Counted from the stretch's first letter, positions 43,555 to 53,330 are shown. The stretch is DNA of 53,424 nucleotides from Planctomycetota bacterium (GCA_023150555.1 JAKLKQ010000050.1:1-53424), one strand, 5' to 3'. Program-made: numbers and translations. Notes: generated from the sequence alone by a model not told the origin.

Positions 43555-46515
43555 TCAGCGGCCGGCGTCCGGCACGTCCTTCAGCGCGACGGTGAAGTTC
43601 GTGTGGTAGTCCAGGCGCACGGACGCGACGCGCTGGTTGCCGGTGTCGGCAACCCACAGGTAGCGGTCGGTGAAGGTCGCGATGTACGGGCCGTAGACGA
43701 TGCCCACCTCGTCGCCGCCCAGCGGGACCTGGCTCTTCGGGCCCGCGCTGTCTACGTTTCCGTAGCGGCCGATCCGCATGATCAGGTTGCCGTTGGTGTC
43801 CAGCACCGCGACCTGGCTGCGGTCGATCTCCGGCGCGAAGGAGCGTCCGAAGTAGTCGAGGTAGAAGCGCGAGTTGTAGCACGCGCAGCCGCCCATGGCG
43901 TACATCGAGTTCTTGCCGCAGAAGCCAACGCCGCCGTATTTCCAGTCGGCGCCTTCGACCCAGAAGGGCGTCGAGCCCTTGATGCCGTCGGGCGGCCGCT
44001 TGGGCTTGGTCTCCTCCCGCAGGGGCATGGGCACGGCACCGCCGCCGCAGATGATCTTGCCCTTGCCGGGACGGAACTTCATCAGCGTGCCGGTCATCTC
44101 GTTGAAGTGCATCTTGCCGTCGAGCACCCGCGTCGGCGAGGCCATCAGGTAGAGGTTGTCGTCCTTGTCGACGCCCAGGCCGTACATGTCCGGCAGGCCC
44201 TTGACGACGTCCTCGTGGATGGACTTGCCGTGCACGTCGAAGATGTGGACTTCGCCGAAGTACATGCGCCCCGGATAGAAGTCGGGCTTGAAGACGCGGC
44301 CCTTGACGGGCGTGTCGCCGCCCTTGTCGGTGCGGCCGTAGCCCTTTCCATCGTCGACGTTCTTCTCGTCGTTGCGCGTGGTGATCTCCGGCGGCGCGCC
44401 CTTGGTGACGTAGCAGGAGATGCCCAGGTGGCCCTTGACCGAGACGGTCATGCCGCCGATGTGCCAGCCGGTGCCGCAGTAGATGGGCAGGCCCGAGATC
44501 AGGTCGGTCGCGCGCGCGCCCTGGCTGGACTCGCAGGTGACGTTGGTCGCTTCCTCGCCGTAGTCGAAGGGCACCTCGCGGAAGGTCTCCGGGTCGTAAC
44601 GCCCCACGATGGTCTTTTCGCGCATATGGAGCAGGCCGTCGGGGCCAAAGGCCATGTCCTCGCAGTCGAACGGCAGCTGCAGCAGCTTCGTCTTGCCGTC
44701 CTTGGGATCGACTTCCAGGATCTCGCGGAAGGCCTTCTCGCGCGCGGCGGTGTGCTGTTCGGCGACGTAGAGCTTGCCGTTCTTCTGGTTGGCGTACAGG
44801 CGCTGGCGCCAGTACATCGGCAGCACCCACTTCTTGAAGGTCTCGCGGACGGGCTTGCTGAAGTCGCAGATCTCGGTGAACTTCCCGCCTTTCAGCTCGT
44901 GGATGCGGACGTAGTCGTACTCGCTGGGTCCGCGCCACGGCAGGCCCTTGCAGGTCCAGACGCGGATGGGGTCGGAATACGGATCCAGCACCGCGTTGTA
45001 TTGCAGCCCGGCCCAGTTGTCGCCGAAGTTCCAGTTCGGCGAATACGCGAAGGGCTCGGTCTTCTTGCCGTCGTCGGGCACCAGCGGCAGGTCGTACGCC
45101 GCCAGCTGCCTGGGGTTGTCGAAGGGCCCCAGCTTGTAGATCTTCGCGGGCACGCTGAGCTTCGTCTTCTTGGCCGCGGGGCCCACCGTCGAGTCGTGGC
45201 TGAGCATCCACGAGAAGACGTAGATCTCGCCCGTCTTCGGATGGATGTCCAGGCGCACCGGCTTGAAGGCCTTGATCGATTTCAGCAGCTTGGCGGACTC
45301 GTCGAAGACCTGGATGCGGTCGTTCATGTAGTCGGTGACGTAGACGCGGCCCTGGGCGTCGCAGGTGACCGAGGTGGCGTCGGTGAAGTGCTTGTCGTCG
45401 CTGCCGCTCTGCTTGGGGTCCATGCTGCCGGCGAAGAGTTTAGGCGGGTCGTCCTTGGCGAACTCCATGCGCACCACGCCGTGCAGGCAGTCCTTGATGC
45501 TGTAGTCGCTGCCGGTGGTGCGGTAGTCGCGGTACAGATAGCCCGACAGGTACAGGTACTTGCCGTCCGGCGACAGCGCCAGGCTCATGGGCGTGACTTC
45601 TTCGGTCGTGCCCCCGCGGTTCATGGCGTTCATCGCGACGGGGTAGGTCACCTTGGGCCCGCTCAGCGGCAGGCCGCCGGTGGAACCGTCGGTGGCCAGG
45701 CGGTTGACGGTCCACTCGGCCATCGCGATGCGCTTGCCGCTGACCGTGAACGCCGTCGCCCCCGCGCCGTACATCGACCACGTGCGCACGTCGCGCTGGC
45801 CGGTCGCGCCGCTGGTCAGCAGCGTGGCCTGGATGAAGCCCTTCTTGTGCGGCAGCGTCTGGCCGTCCTGCGGGAAGGTGTAGGTGTTCAGGCCCACGAC
45901 CTGGTCCAGCTTGTTCGCGGGGAACGGATACACCGTGCGCACGTAGTTGCCGTCGCGGTCGAACAGGCGCAGGTGTTCGACGCCCGCGCCTTCGTACACG
46001 TACATGCCTTCGGGCGCCGCGCACATCAGCGGCACGGGCCGGCTGAGCTTACTGCTGCCGCCCTGCCAGCTGCCCAGGCGCCGCTGCGGCACCCACAGCA
46101 GGCTCTTCTCGAACTGCGGCTTCAGCCCCAGCGAGACGCGGATGACGTGATTTTCCTTGTCGTCGATGTATTTGCCCGAATCGTCCTTGCCGTCCCAGAC
46201 GACCTTCTGCGTGAGCGTGCCCTTCTGAAACGGCGGCGGCGCGTTCTCGCCCAGCACGCCGCTGCCGAGGTGGCGGATGATCCGGCCGTCGGCGTTCTCG
46301 ATCGCCACCGTCGCGTCGCAGTAGTCCTTCGCCGTGAACGCGATGCCGATATGGTCGCCGTCGCGCGTGATCTGCGGCGGGCTGGCGAACTCGAAGCCTT
46401 CCTTGCGCTTGATCTTCCACTCGTCGGCGTCGCCGGCGCGGGCCGGGCGCGCGAGACCAGCCAGCAACACGGCGGCCAGGAAGAGCGCGATGCGGAGTTC
46501 AGGAGAGAGGCGCAT
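43555..46515 (-). CDS. Secreted NHL-like beta-propeller protein with FlgD-like Ig domain (copy C)
   Basis: The 986-aa product has a signal peptide (IALFLAAVLLAGLARPARA), an FlgD-like domain (DATVAIENADGRIIRHLGSGVLGENAPPPFQ ... VVWDGKDDSGKYIDDKENHVIRVSLGLKPQFEKSL) nearly identical in layout to copy B, and a long propeller region (PEGMYVYEGAGVEHLRLFDRDGNYVRTVYPFPANKL; SVTCDAQGRVYVTDYMNDRIQVFDESAKLLKS; YGLGVDKDDNLYLMASPTRVLD). ATG at 46515 is chosen because the signal follows directly; only a weak GGGGG site precedes it. The carbamoyltransferase follows after 7 nt. Binding of a carbohydrate or glycoconjugate is inferred from neighbours only. Confidence 0.8.
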   Translation of the reverse strand: MRLSPELRIALFLAAVLLAGLARPARAGDADEWKIKRKEGFEFASPPQITRDGDHIGIAFTAKDYCDATVAIENADGRIIRHLGSGVLGENAPPPFQKGTLTQKVVWDGKDDSGKYIDDKENHVIRVSLGLKPQFEKSLLWVPQRRLGSWQGGSSKLSRPVPLMCAAPEGMYVYEGAGVEHLRLFDRDGNYVRTVYPFPANKLDQVVGLNTYTFPQDGQTLPHKKGFIQATLLTSGATGQRDVRTWSMYGAGATAFTVSGKRIAMAEWTVNRLATDGSTGGLPLSGPKVTYPVAMNAMNRGGTTEEVTPMSLALSPDGKYLYLSGYLYRDYRTTGSDYSIKDCLHGVVRMEFAKDDPPKLFAGSMDPKQSGSDDKHFTDATSVTCDAQGRVYVTDYMNDRIQVFDESAKLLKSIKAFKPVRLDIHPKTGEIYVFSWMLSHDSTVGPAAKKTKLSVPAKIYKLGPFDNPRQLAAYDLPLVPDDGKKTEPFAYSPNWNFGDNWAGLQYNAVLDPYSDPIRVWTCKGLPWRGPSEYDYVRIHELKGGKFTEICDFSKPVRETFKKWVLPMYWRQRLYANQKNGKLYVAEQHTAAREKAFREILEVDPKDGKTKLLQLPFDCEDMAFGPDGLLHMREKTIVGRYDPETFREVPFDYGEEATNVTCESSQGARATDLISGLPIYCGTGWHIGGMTVSVKGHLGISCYVTKGAPPEITTRNDEKNVDDGKGYGRTDKGGDTPVKGRVFKPDFYPGRMYFGEVHIFDVHGKSIHEDVVKGLPDMYGLGVDKDDNLYLMASPTRVLDGKMHFNEMTGTLMKFRPGKGKIICGGGAVPMPLREETKPKRPPDGIKGSTPFWVEGADWKYGGVGFCGKNSMYAMGGCACYNSRFYLDYFGRSFAPEIDRSQVAVLDTNGNLIMRIGRYGNVDSAGPKSQVPLGGDEVGIVYGPYIATFTDRYLWVADTGNQRVASVRLDYHTNFTVALKDVPDAGR

Positions 46516-46631
46516 GAAACCGGCCCCCGGATCTATGGAGCGCACGGTGCGGCGCCCGCGGTAAGCTTGAAGCATTTTAACGGAAGATGCCCCCGGCACA
46601 ACCAGTTTGCCTAGCCGCCCCGCCGCCCCGC

Positions 46632-48722
46632 TCAGGGCGCCGGTGCAGCGACGGCGATCGTCTGCTGCATGCTGTTGACCAGTGTGAAGAAGTCCTCGCG
46701 CACGGCGGGCAGGTCGGCCGCCGCGCAGGAGCCCTTCACGATCCAGAGGCCGCGCGGATCGACTTGCGCGGCAACAAGTTGCGCGGTGCCTTCGGCCGTC
46801 AGGACGCGCCCCGCCAGGCCGTCGAGGAACGCGTACACCTTGGTGCTGCCGGTGCCGGTGCCTTCGTTCAGGACGGCCTCGAAGCGCTGCCAGCGGGCCT
46901 CGCCCTCCAGTTTCTCGAACGTGACGGCGATCTCGGCCTTGAGCGCCTCCTTTATAAGCTTCAGTTCCGCACCGCCAGCGCCGGCGTCTTTCCAGCCCTT
47001 GGGCAGGCCGCAGGCGAATCCGTTTTTCGTGTAGTGCCGCGGGCCGTGCCACTGCACGCCCAGGCCCTTCTCGTAGGCGCCGATGTCGGGCGCCTTGCCC
47101 GCGAAAGGCCCGCTGATGTTCGGCAGCGCGTGGCCGCCGTCGATTAGCGGCGTGCCGTCGCGGGGCTGGATGGGCTCGCTGGTACCCGGGTGCCGCTCTT
47201 CGGCGTTCTCCGGGATGTTGGTCAGGTCCTTGACCGCGTCGATGAAGTGGCTGTGCGTATCGAGGCCGGCCGCCTGCATGGCCTTCAGCGTCCACTTCTG
47301 CTTGGCGCGGATCAGCGGGATCTCCGGATCGCCGGTGGCGTAGGCGTTGTAGTCGTACAGGCGCGAGCACTCCTTCGTATAGTCCTCGTACGACGCGCCC
47401 AGGTGGCCCTTGGGCAGGTGCGCCCAGACGTTGTTGGTCCAGATGCCGCCGGACTGCAGCGCGACCTGGTATCGGCTGTAATTCTTCGTTTGCACGAAGG
47501 TGTTGTTGACCCAGACGCAGGGCCCGCGGCCGTCGTCGTCCTTGATCTTGAAGATGTACGAGCCGTTGCCGGTCATCTGGTTTTCGAAGAAGTACCACGG
47601 CCCGCCGTTCAGCGGCTGGAAGCTGAAGCCGACCAGGCCGGTGCGGCCGTTGTTGCCCCAGACACGGTAGTTGTCGTAGGCGTAGTCGGGTTCGATGTTG
47701 TCGTCGCAGATCTCGTAGATGAGGTTGTGGTAGATGTCGGTGTTGTTGTCGCCGTAGCTGACGCCGTCGGCGACGTGGGTGATCTCGTTGAAGGCCGCGA
47801 CGAAGCGCCCTTCCTTGTCGTGGTTGAAGTCGACGCCTTCGCCGCCCAGCTGGCCCTGCCTCCGCGCCTCGATGGGGTGCCGGTAGACCTGGTCGTGCGG
47901 CTCCCACTTGGGCTTGTCGCCCTTGATGTAGTTGTCGCACGCGACGGTGTTCGCACCGTAGACGTGGACGCCGTTGTACGTGTTGAGGATGCAGCAGCGG
48001 CTGACCACGGCGCCGGTGGTCTTGTGGTAGACCTTCACGCCGGTCTTGCCGCGTTCCGGAAACGTCACGGCCGGATGCTCCAGCAGCAGGTTATCGATCC
48101 AGACGTGGCTGGCCTGGAGGTCGATCTGCCCGCCAACCTTGGCCTCCTGCGTGCCCGCGCCGGTGATCACCAGCGGCTTGCCGGGTTCGCCGCCCTTCTT
48201 GACGGAAAAGCCCTTGCCGTGGTCGCCCTTCGCCAGCACCAGGATGTTGCCGGGCTTGGCCGCCGCGAGTTTGCCTTCCAACTCGCCCACGCCGACGGCC
48301 ACCACATTGCCGCCAGCCGGAAACGCCGGACACAGGGTGGTGGATTCGAGGACCTCCTCCGCGGCGCCGCCGTCGGGATCCTTGAGGTCCAGCTTGATCT
48401 CGTAGGCCGTGCCCGGCGCGAGGCGAAAGATGCTGCCGCAGATGGCGTTGACGTCTCGGCCCGACTCGTTCATGCCGGCGTCGCGCCAGCGGTGCTTGAT
48501 GCGGAATAGGTCCAGCGCCTCGCGCCATTCCGCCGCGCCCTTGCGCCGAAAGCGGACCGTGCACGTGGCGTTCCTGTTGTCGTCGCCGCCCAGCGTCCAG
48601 TTGATGCCGATGCAGTTGATGGTGGACTTGACCGTGACCTCCTTGGGCTCGGCCGCGTCGCCGGCGCAGGCCCGCGCGCAGAGGACCAGGGCGAAAGCCA
48701 AGCAGGCGATACGCGCTGGCAT
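46632..48722 (-). CDS. Secreted right-handed parallel beta-helix protein with C-terminal domain
   Basis: The 696-aa protein has a signal peptide (IACLAFALVLCARACAG), an N-terminal beta-rich domain (TINCIGINWTLGGDDNRNATCTVRFRRKGAAEWREAL), a beta-helix (about 180-480) with Asn-rich turns (NLLLEHPAVTF; CCILNTYNGVHVYGAN; NEITHVADGVSYGDNNTDIYHNLIYEI; NNTFVQTKNYSRY), an aglycan-like segment and a C-terminal DcrB/PsbP-like domain (about 590-690). Beta-helices of this kind include polysaccharide lyases and glycoside hydrolases; no lyase triad was identified with confidence. ATG at 48722 has GGGGAGA upstream. It precedes NHL copy C by 116 nt on the same strand. Confidence 0.75.
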   Translation of the reverse strand: MPARIACLAFALVLCARACAGDAAEPKEVTVKSTINCIGINWTLGGDDNRNATCTVRFRRKGAAEWREALDLFRIKHRWRDAGMNESGRDVNAICGSIFRLAPGTAYEIKLDLKDPDGGAAEEVLESTTLCPAFPAGGNVVAVGVGELEGKLAAAKPGNILVLAKGDHGKGFSVKKGGEPGKPLVITGAGTQEAKVGGQIDLQASHVWIDNLLLEHPAVTFPERGKTGVKVYHKTTGAVVSRCCILNTYNGVHVYGANTVACDNYIKGDKPKWEPHDQVYRHPIEARRQGQLGGEGVDFNHDKEGRFVAAFNEITHVADGVSYGDNNTDIYHNLIYEICDDNIEPDYAYDNYRVWGNNGRTGLVGFSFQPLNGGPWYFFENQMTGNGSYIFKIKDDDGRGPCVWVNNTFVQTKNYSRYQVALQSGGIWTNNVWAHLPKGHLGASYEDYTKECSRLYDYNAYATGDPEIPLIRAKQKWTLKAMQAAGLDTHSHFIDAVKDLTNIPENAEERHPGTSEPIQPRDGTPLIDGGHALPNISGPFAGKAPDIGAYEKGLGVQWHGPRHYTKNGFACGLPKGWKDAGAGGAELKLIKEALKAEIAVTFEKLEGEARWQRFEAVLNEGTGTGSTKVYAFLDGLAGRVLTAEGTAQLVAAQVDPRGLWIVKGSCAAADLPAVREDFFTLVNSMQQTIAVAAPAP

Positions 48723-49072
48723 GCACTGGTCTCCCCGACTGGATAGCGGCGGCAGGACGGCCGATTCGGCGACTTTTACATACACCGCAAAGAGTGAGTA
48801 GCGCATGACTTAAGACGAAATGTAAGCAGGCGCCAGCGTCCCTTTATGAGTAAAAGGCGGCGGCTTAACCATGACGTCGTTCAGTCGGAACGCCCCGCCG
48901 GACGCCTTTGTTCCGAAGGATGCCCGCGCTCGCCTGCGCCAAAGGATCGCCGGCCGTAGGACTAGTCGCAGGATGGCTTAATCAACTCGAACGTGTGCCC
49001 GCGCGGTGGACGCAAAAGAAAGGGGGCCGTCTCCGGCCCCCGTCGCTTCGGTTGGAAAAACGGCTGCTTCGT
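48723..49072. other. Intergenic region upstream of the beta-helix gene
   Basis: About 350 bp with only the terminator at 49011-49041 recognisable. The upper part should hold the promoter of the beta-helix gene, but no convincing -35/-10 pair was seen. Confidence 0.4.
49011..49041 (-). terminator. Rho-independent terminator after the interrupted beta-helix gene
   Basis: GGGGGCCG (49022-49029) pairs with CGGCCCCC (49034-49041) across a 4-nt loop, followed on the minus strand by TTTCTTTT. It lies about 30 nt beyond the gene's final stop. Confidence 0.8.
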
Positions 49073-50728
49073 TCAGTCGACGACCTCGGCGGTGGTCGCG
49101 TCGCTGCCGTCGCCGATGGTGTTGCCGCTGAAGGTGCCGTACGTTGCGCCGCCGGACTTGCCCACGTCCAGCAGGTTGCCGGTGAAGGTGCAGTTCGTCA
49201 CCGAGGTCAGGGTGCCGTTGTTGTCCAGGCCCTGGCCGCCGCAGTTGGTGCCCTTGCAGGCGTCCAGCAGGTTGCTGTCGGGCGTGTTGGGCGTAGCGTT
49301 GGTGTCCTCGACGTCGAAGGCGTTCTTCGCGCAGGCGTCGGCGGTGCAGGCCTGCAAAAGGTTGTCGTCGCCGTCGATGCCAAAGCCGTCGCCGCCGCTG
49401 TTGGTCACCTTGACGCCGGTCAGGTTATTGGCATTGCCACGCACCAACACCGCGGCGCCCGCCGTGGCGTTTCTGCCGCAGTCCAAAGCCTGCATCTTCT
49501 CGACTGCTACACTGTTTCCGATCAGGACCAACGCCTGACCGCAGGTGCTGGCTTTCAGGTTGGTGATGGAAGCCGCTCCGCTGACCGTCGCGCTGCCCGT
49601 GACGGCTAGGGCGCTTTGGCAGGCGACCACCGAGTTGCCATCGATGGTGAAGTCGTCTCCCGTGATCGAAACCGCGGTGCCCAGAGCCACGCCGATGATC
49701 TTATTTTTGACGCAGGTAGCCCGGTTCGCAGGTCCTGCCATCATCAAGGCCGTACCTATGGCGACATGGGACACGCTGTTGCCGCTGGCTACCGTGTCGT
49801 TCCCGGCTAAAGATATTCCGGCCCCGTTGCCGATATCCACTATCTTGTTGCCTGTTGCGCTACCTCCGTTACCCTGGATCTGAACGCCCGCGCCGAAGAT
49901 ATTGCTCAACTTGTTCTTGTTGGCGGTGCCGCCGGTCGTGGTGGCGATCAAGGAGATGCCCACACCGAAGGCGCTGGTCGCCGTATTGCCGTCCGCCCTT
50001 CCGCCTTCCCCAATAACCTGAACGCCGACGCCGAATATTTCACCAAACTAGTTCTTGCTGGCGATCGCATTGTCGCCCGTGATCGTCACGCCGTTTCCGA
50101 AAACTCCGCTGAAGCGATTCTTCTGGCAGTTGGCGTTGTCGCCCGCCACGATATAGCCCGTTCCGTTTCCAGCCAGGAAACGGTTGCCCGAACCTTCGAA
50201 GGCGTCGCCGGTGACGGTGACCGGGCCGTTCACCTGGTCGAAGCGCGATTTCAGCACCTTTCCGCCGTTGCCGGTCACGTCGATGGGGTTCGTGGCGCCG
50301 CGAAACAAACAGCTCTGCACCAGCAGGTTGTCGCCGGTCACGGCGATCGAATCGCTGCCGGCATAGAAGGTGCACTTGCTGACAACAGCGTTGCTGCCCG
50401 TGATCTGGATGCAGTCGTCGCACTGCCGGAAGACGATGCCCGAGATCTGCACGCCGTCGTCGGTCGACTGGATCTGCGCGCCGGTGTCGAAGAAGACCAT
50501 CTTGCTGCCCTTGAAGCGCACGGCGGACTTGCCGCCGGGCACAATCATCACCTCGGTGTACACGCCGGGCCCGAAGCTGATCGTGTCTCCGGAATTGAAG
50601 GCCGCGGTGTTCATCAGCGCGGTGACGTTGTCCGCCGGCGTGACCTTGTGCGTCGCGCCCCAGGCGCCGGCGCAAAGGCCCAGGGCCAGCACGATGCACA
50701 GCAGGACAAAACCCCCATTGTGTTGCAT
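49073..50728 (-). pseudogene. Secreted beta-helix protein interrupted by an in-frame TAG
   Basis: A signal peptide (GFVLLCIVLALGLCAGAWG) is followed by many short beta-helix turns (SGIVFRQCDDCIQITGSNAVVSKCTF; NPIDVTGNGGKVLKSRF; GNGVTITGDNAIASKN). The frame stops at TAG 50048-50050 after 226 aa, then continues in the same frame for 324 codons with the same repeat (FGEIFGVGVQVIGEGG; LSNIFGAGVQIQGNGG) to a natural stop and a terminator. The TAG sits where sibling repeats have Lys or Arg (KNRFSGVFG, KNKLSNIFG), so a single AAG-to-TAG change explains it. AGAGGAGGA precedes the ATG at 50728. Recent nonsense mutation, sequencing error or TAG readthrough are the options. Confidence 0.78.
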
Positions 50729-51198
50729 GACGATCCTCCTCTAGCAGCCGCGAAACGATGCTCTTACGGGCTGCGGCTTCAGGTGAACGGACGTGCGCGC
50801 GGCCGGGCGTACCCGGGAATGTTGCCTTCACCGGCGCAACTTGTTTTACGGACTCAGGCCAACAATTCGGTTGGGAATAGCGAGTCCCCGACGCTCGGGC
50901 GTTCGGCCACTGCCGGAAGACGCAGGCCTCAGGATTCAGGATTCAGGCTTCAGGCTTCAGGCTTCAGGCTTCAGAGGATCAGCGCCTGCGGCGCGCCTAC
51001 CTGAAACAACACCCCATCGGCAGCACAACTTCAAGACAATCGACGAAAACCGCTCCACCTCTGAGTCCCGATTCCTGAAGCCTGCGCTCTTGCGTCCGCC
51101 GTTCGTCACTCGTCTTGCGCCGTGCCCCGGGTACCCTCCTGTCTGCGCGCGAGCACCCCTGCCGCGCGCCCGCACCGGGCCAAGGCTCCTCCTGTCAA
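50729..51198. other. Intergenic region between divergent genes, with heptamer repeat
   Basis: About 470 bp between the interrupted beta-helix gene and the ABC-F gene, holding a heptanucleotide array at 50929-50970 and, at 51075-51085, an inverted copy of its core (CCTGAAGCCTG). No gene was recognised. Confidence 0.5.
50929..50970. repeat. Heptanucleotide tandem array TCAGG(A/C)T, six copies
   Basis: Two copies of TCAGGAT are followed by four of TCAGGCT, all in phase, plus a partial copy. CCTGAAGCCTG at 51075 is complementary to the repeat core and could pair with it in RNA. Confidence 0.8.
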
Positions 51199-53100
51199 AT
51201 GGCACTCATCGGTCTTCACGACGTCCGCTTCGGCTTCGGCGGGCCGCCGCTGCTCGACGGCGTCGAGTTCCAGATCGAACGCGGCGAACGCATCGGGCTG
51301 ATGGGCCGCAACGGCTCGGGCAAGTCCACCCTGCTGAAAGTCCTGGCCGGCCTGATGCCGCCCGACGCCGGCGAAGTCACCCGCGCGAAGGGCCTGACCT
51401 GCGCGCTGCTGGCGCAGGACGTGCCGCAGGAGCTGGCAAAGACCGTCTACGAGACCGTCGCCGCCGGGCTGGGCGAACGCGGAGCGCGCGGCGCGGCGTA
51501 CCAGGCGCTGAGCTCCAAGATCGCGCGGCAGCCCGAGCCGGCGGCGCTGGCCGAACTCGACCGCCTGCACCACGAACTCGAGAGCGACGGCGGCTGGGAC
51601 GCACACCTGGCCGTCGAACAGATCCTCTCGCGCATGGGCCTCGCTGCCGGGGCGGCGACGGGAGAATGCTCCGCAGGCATGAAGCGCCGCGTGCTGCTGG
51701 CGCGCGCGCTGGTCGCCGAGCCCGACCTGCTGCTGCTCGACGAACCGACCAACCACCTCGACGTGGCCGCGATCGAATGGCTCGAACGCTTCCTCGCGGA
51801 TCTGCCCTGCGCGGTGGTCTTTATCACGCACGACCGCATGTTCCTGCGCCGCACCGCGCGCCGCATCGTGGAACTCGACCGCGGGCGCCTCTTCGACTGG
51901 GCCTGCGACTACGACGTCTTCCTGCGCCGCAAGGAGCAGGCGCTCGCCGCCGAAGCCGAACAGTGGGCCGCCTTCGACAAGAAACTCGCGCAGGAGGAAG
52001 TCTGGATCCGCAAGGGCGTGAAGGAACGCCGCAAACGCAACGAAGGCCGCGTGCGCGCGCTGCTGAAGATGCGCGACGAACGCCGCGCGCGCCGCGAACG
52101 CGTGGGCCAGGTGCGCTTGGCCGCGCAGGAGGCCGACCGCAGCGGCGTGCTGGTCGCGAAGGCCGAAGGCCTCGGCTTTTCCTACGGAGACCGGCCCATC
52201 GTGCGGGACCTGGACCTGCTGATCGCGCGCGGCGACCGCCTGGGCCTGCTGGGGCCCAACGGCTCGGGCAAGACGACGCTCCTACGGCTGCTGCGCGGCG
52301 AACTTTCGCCCAGCGCCGGCAGCGTGCGCCTGGGCACCAACCTGCAGATCGCCTACTTCGACCAGCTCCACGAACAGCTCGATCCGGCCAAGAGCGTCGC
52401 GGAGAACATCGGCGCCGGCAGCGACCACGTCACCGTCAACGGGCAGCGTCGCCACATCTTCGGCTACCTCCAGGACTTTCTCTTCACGCCCGACCGCGCC
52501 AAGCTGCCCGTCTCGATCCTCTCCGGCGGCGAACGCAACCGCGTCCTGCTCGCGCGCCTCTTCACCAAGCCCGCGAACCTGCTGATCCTCGACGAGCCGA
52601 CCAACGACCTCGACGCCGAGACGCTCGAGCTGCTCGAGGAATGGCTCGGCACGTACCCCGGCACGCTGCTGGTCGTCAGCCACGACCGCGAGTTCCTCAA
52701 CAATGTCGTCACTTCGATGCTGGCCTTCGAAGGCGACGGCGTCGTTCGGGAATACGTCGGCGGGTACGACGACTACGTGCGCCAGCGCGGGCCCGCCCCC
52801 GCCTCCAGACAGCAGGCAAGCGACGCGCCCGAAGCGCCGCAGCCGGCCGCGCCGGCAAAGGCGCGCCCCGCGAAGCTGGGCTACCAGCAGCGCAGGGAAC
52901 TCGAAGCGCTGCCGGCGCGCATCGAGGAACTCGAAGCGGAGCAGAAGCAGCTCCACGAACGCCTCAACGATCCCGAGCTCTACAAGAAGGCCGCCGCCGA
53001 AGCCGCGCAGCTGGCCGCGCGCCTTGCCGAAGTCGACGCGGAACTCGCCGCGGCCTACGAACGCTGGGAGACCCTGGCGTCGCAGGACGGCGGCAGCTAA
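51199..53100 (+). CDS. uup: ABC-F family ATPase, Uup type
   Basis: ABC-F proteins have two ATPase domains and no membrane part; Uup members act on ribosomes or DNA structures. The 633-aa protein has Walker A GRNGSGKST (about 36-44), a degenerate first signature CSAGMKRR in place of LSGG, Walker B LLLLDEPTNHLD, an inter-domain linker rich in Arg/Glu (about 225-320), the second Walker A GPNGSGKTT, signature LSGGERNR, Walker B LLILDEPTNDLD and a C-terminal coiled coil (about 560-625: LEALPARIEELEAEQKQL ... LAARLAEVDAELAAAYERW) that marks the Uup subfamily. ATG at 51199 begins directly at the fold; no strong binding site is visible. Heptamer arrays flank it. Confidence 0.93.
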   Translation: MALIGLHDVRFGFGGPPLLDGVEFQIERGERIGLMGRNGSGKSTLLKVLAGLMPPDAGEVTRAKGLTCALLAQDVPQELAKTVYETVAAGLGERGARGAAYQALSSKIARQPEPAALAELDRLHHELESDGGWDAHLAVEQILSRMGLAAGAATGECSAGMKRRVLLARALVAEPDLLLLDEPTNHLDVAAIEWLERFLADLPCAVVFITHDRMFLRRTARRIVELDRGRLFDWACDYDVFLRRKEQALAAEAEQWAAFDKKLAQEEVWIRKGVKERRKRNEGRVRALLKMRDERRARRERVGQVRLAAQEADRSGVLVAKAEGLGFSYGDRPIVRDLDLLIARGDRLGLLGPNGSGKTTLLRLLRGELSPSAGSVRLGTNLQIAYFDQLHEQLDPAKSVAENIGAGSDHVTVNGQRRHIFGYLQDFLFTPDRAKLPVSILSGGERNRVLLARLFTKPANLLILDEPTNDLDAETLELLEEWLGTYPGTLLVVSHDREFLNNVVTSMLAFEGDGVVREYVGGYDDYVRQRGPAPASRQQASDAPEAPQPAAPAKARPAKLGYQQRRELEALPARIEELEAEQKQLHERLNDPELYKKAAAEAAQLAARLAEVDAELAAAYERWETLASQDGGS

Positions 53101-53215
53101 CCATTTGTGCACGCACGTTCTCCCGATTTTCATTTAGCCGTGGAGTACGCAGCGGTCGCTGAGTTCGGCGACTGAATTTTGGGTTTTGGATTGGTGCTGC
53201 CTGAGAGTGGGTAGC

Positions 53216-53246
53216 TTGAGATTTGAGATTTGAGATTTGAGATTTG
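53216..53246. repeat. Heptanucleotide tandem array TTGAGAT, four copies plus partial
   Basis: Four exact in-phase copies at 53216-53243 followed by TTG. The sequence differs from the other two arrays, but the period is the same. Confidence 0.8.
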
Positions 53247-53299
53247 TTTGGACCTTGGATCTTGGTTCTTTCCGTTCCTTGGTTGCTTTCAGTTTGTCG

Positions 53300-53330
53300 T
53301 TTGCTGTTTGCTGTTTGCTGTTTGCTGTTT
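53300..53330. repeat. Heptanucleotide tandem array TTTGCTG, four copies plus partial
   Basis: Four exact in-phase copies at 53300-53327 followed by TTT. The third 7-bp array around the ABC-F gene. Confidence 0.8.

Noticed and set aside
46516..47940. Upstream in-frame extension of NHL copy C
   Set aside because: It overlaps the beta-helix gene in another frame and gives Arg-rich nonsense; the signal peptide starts at 46515.
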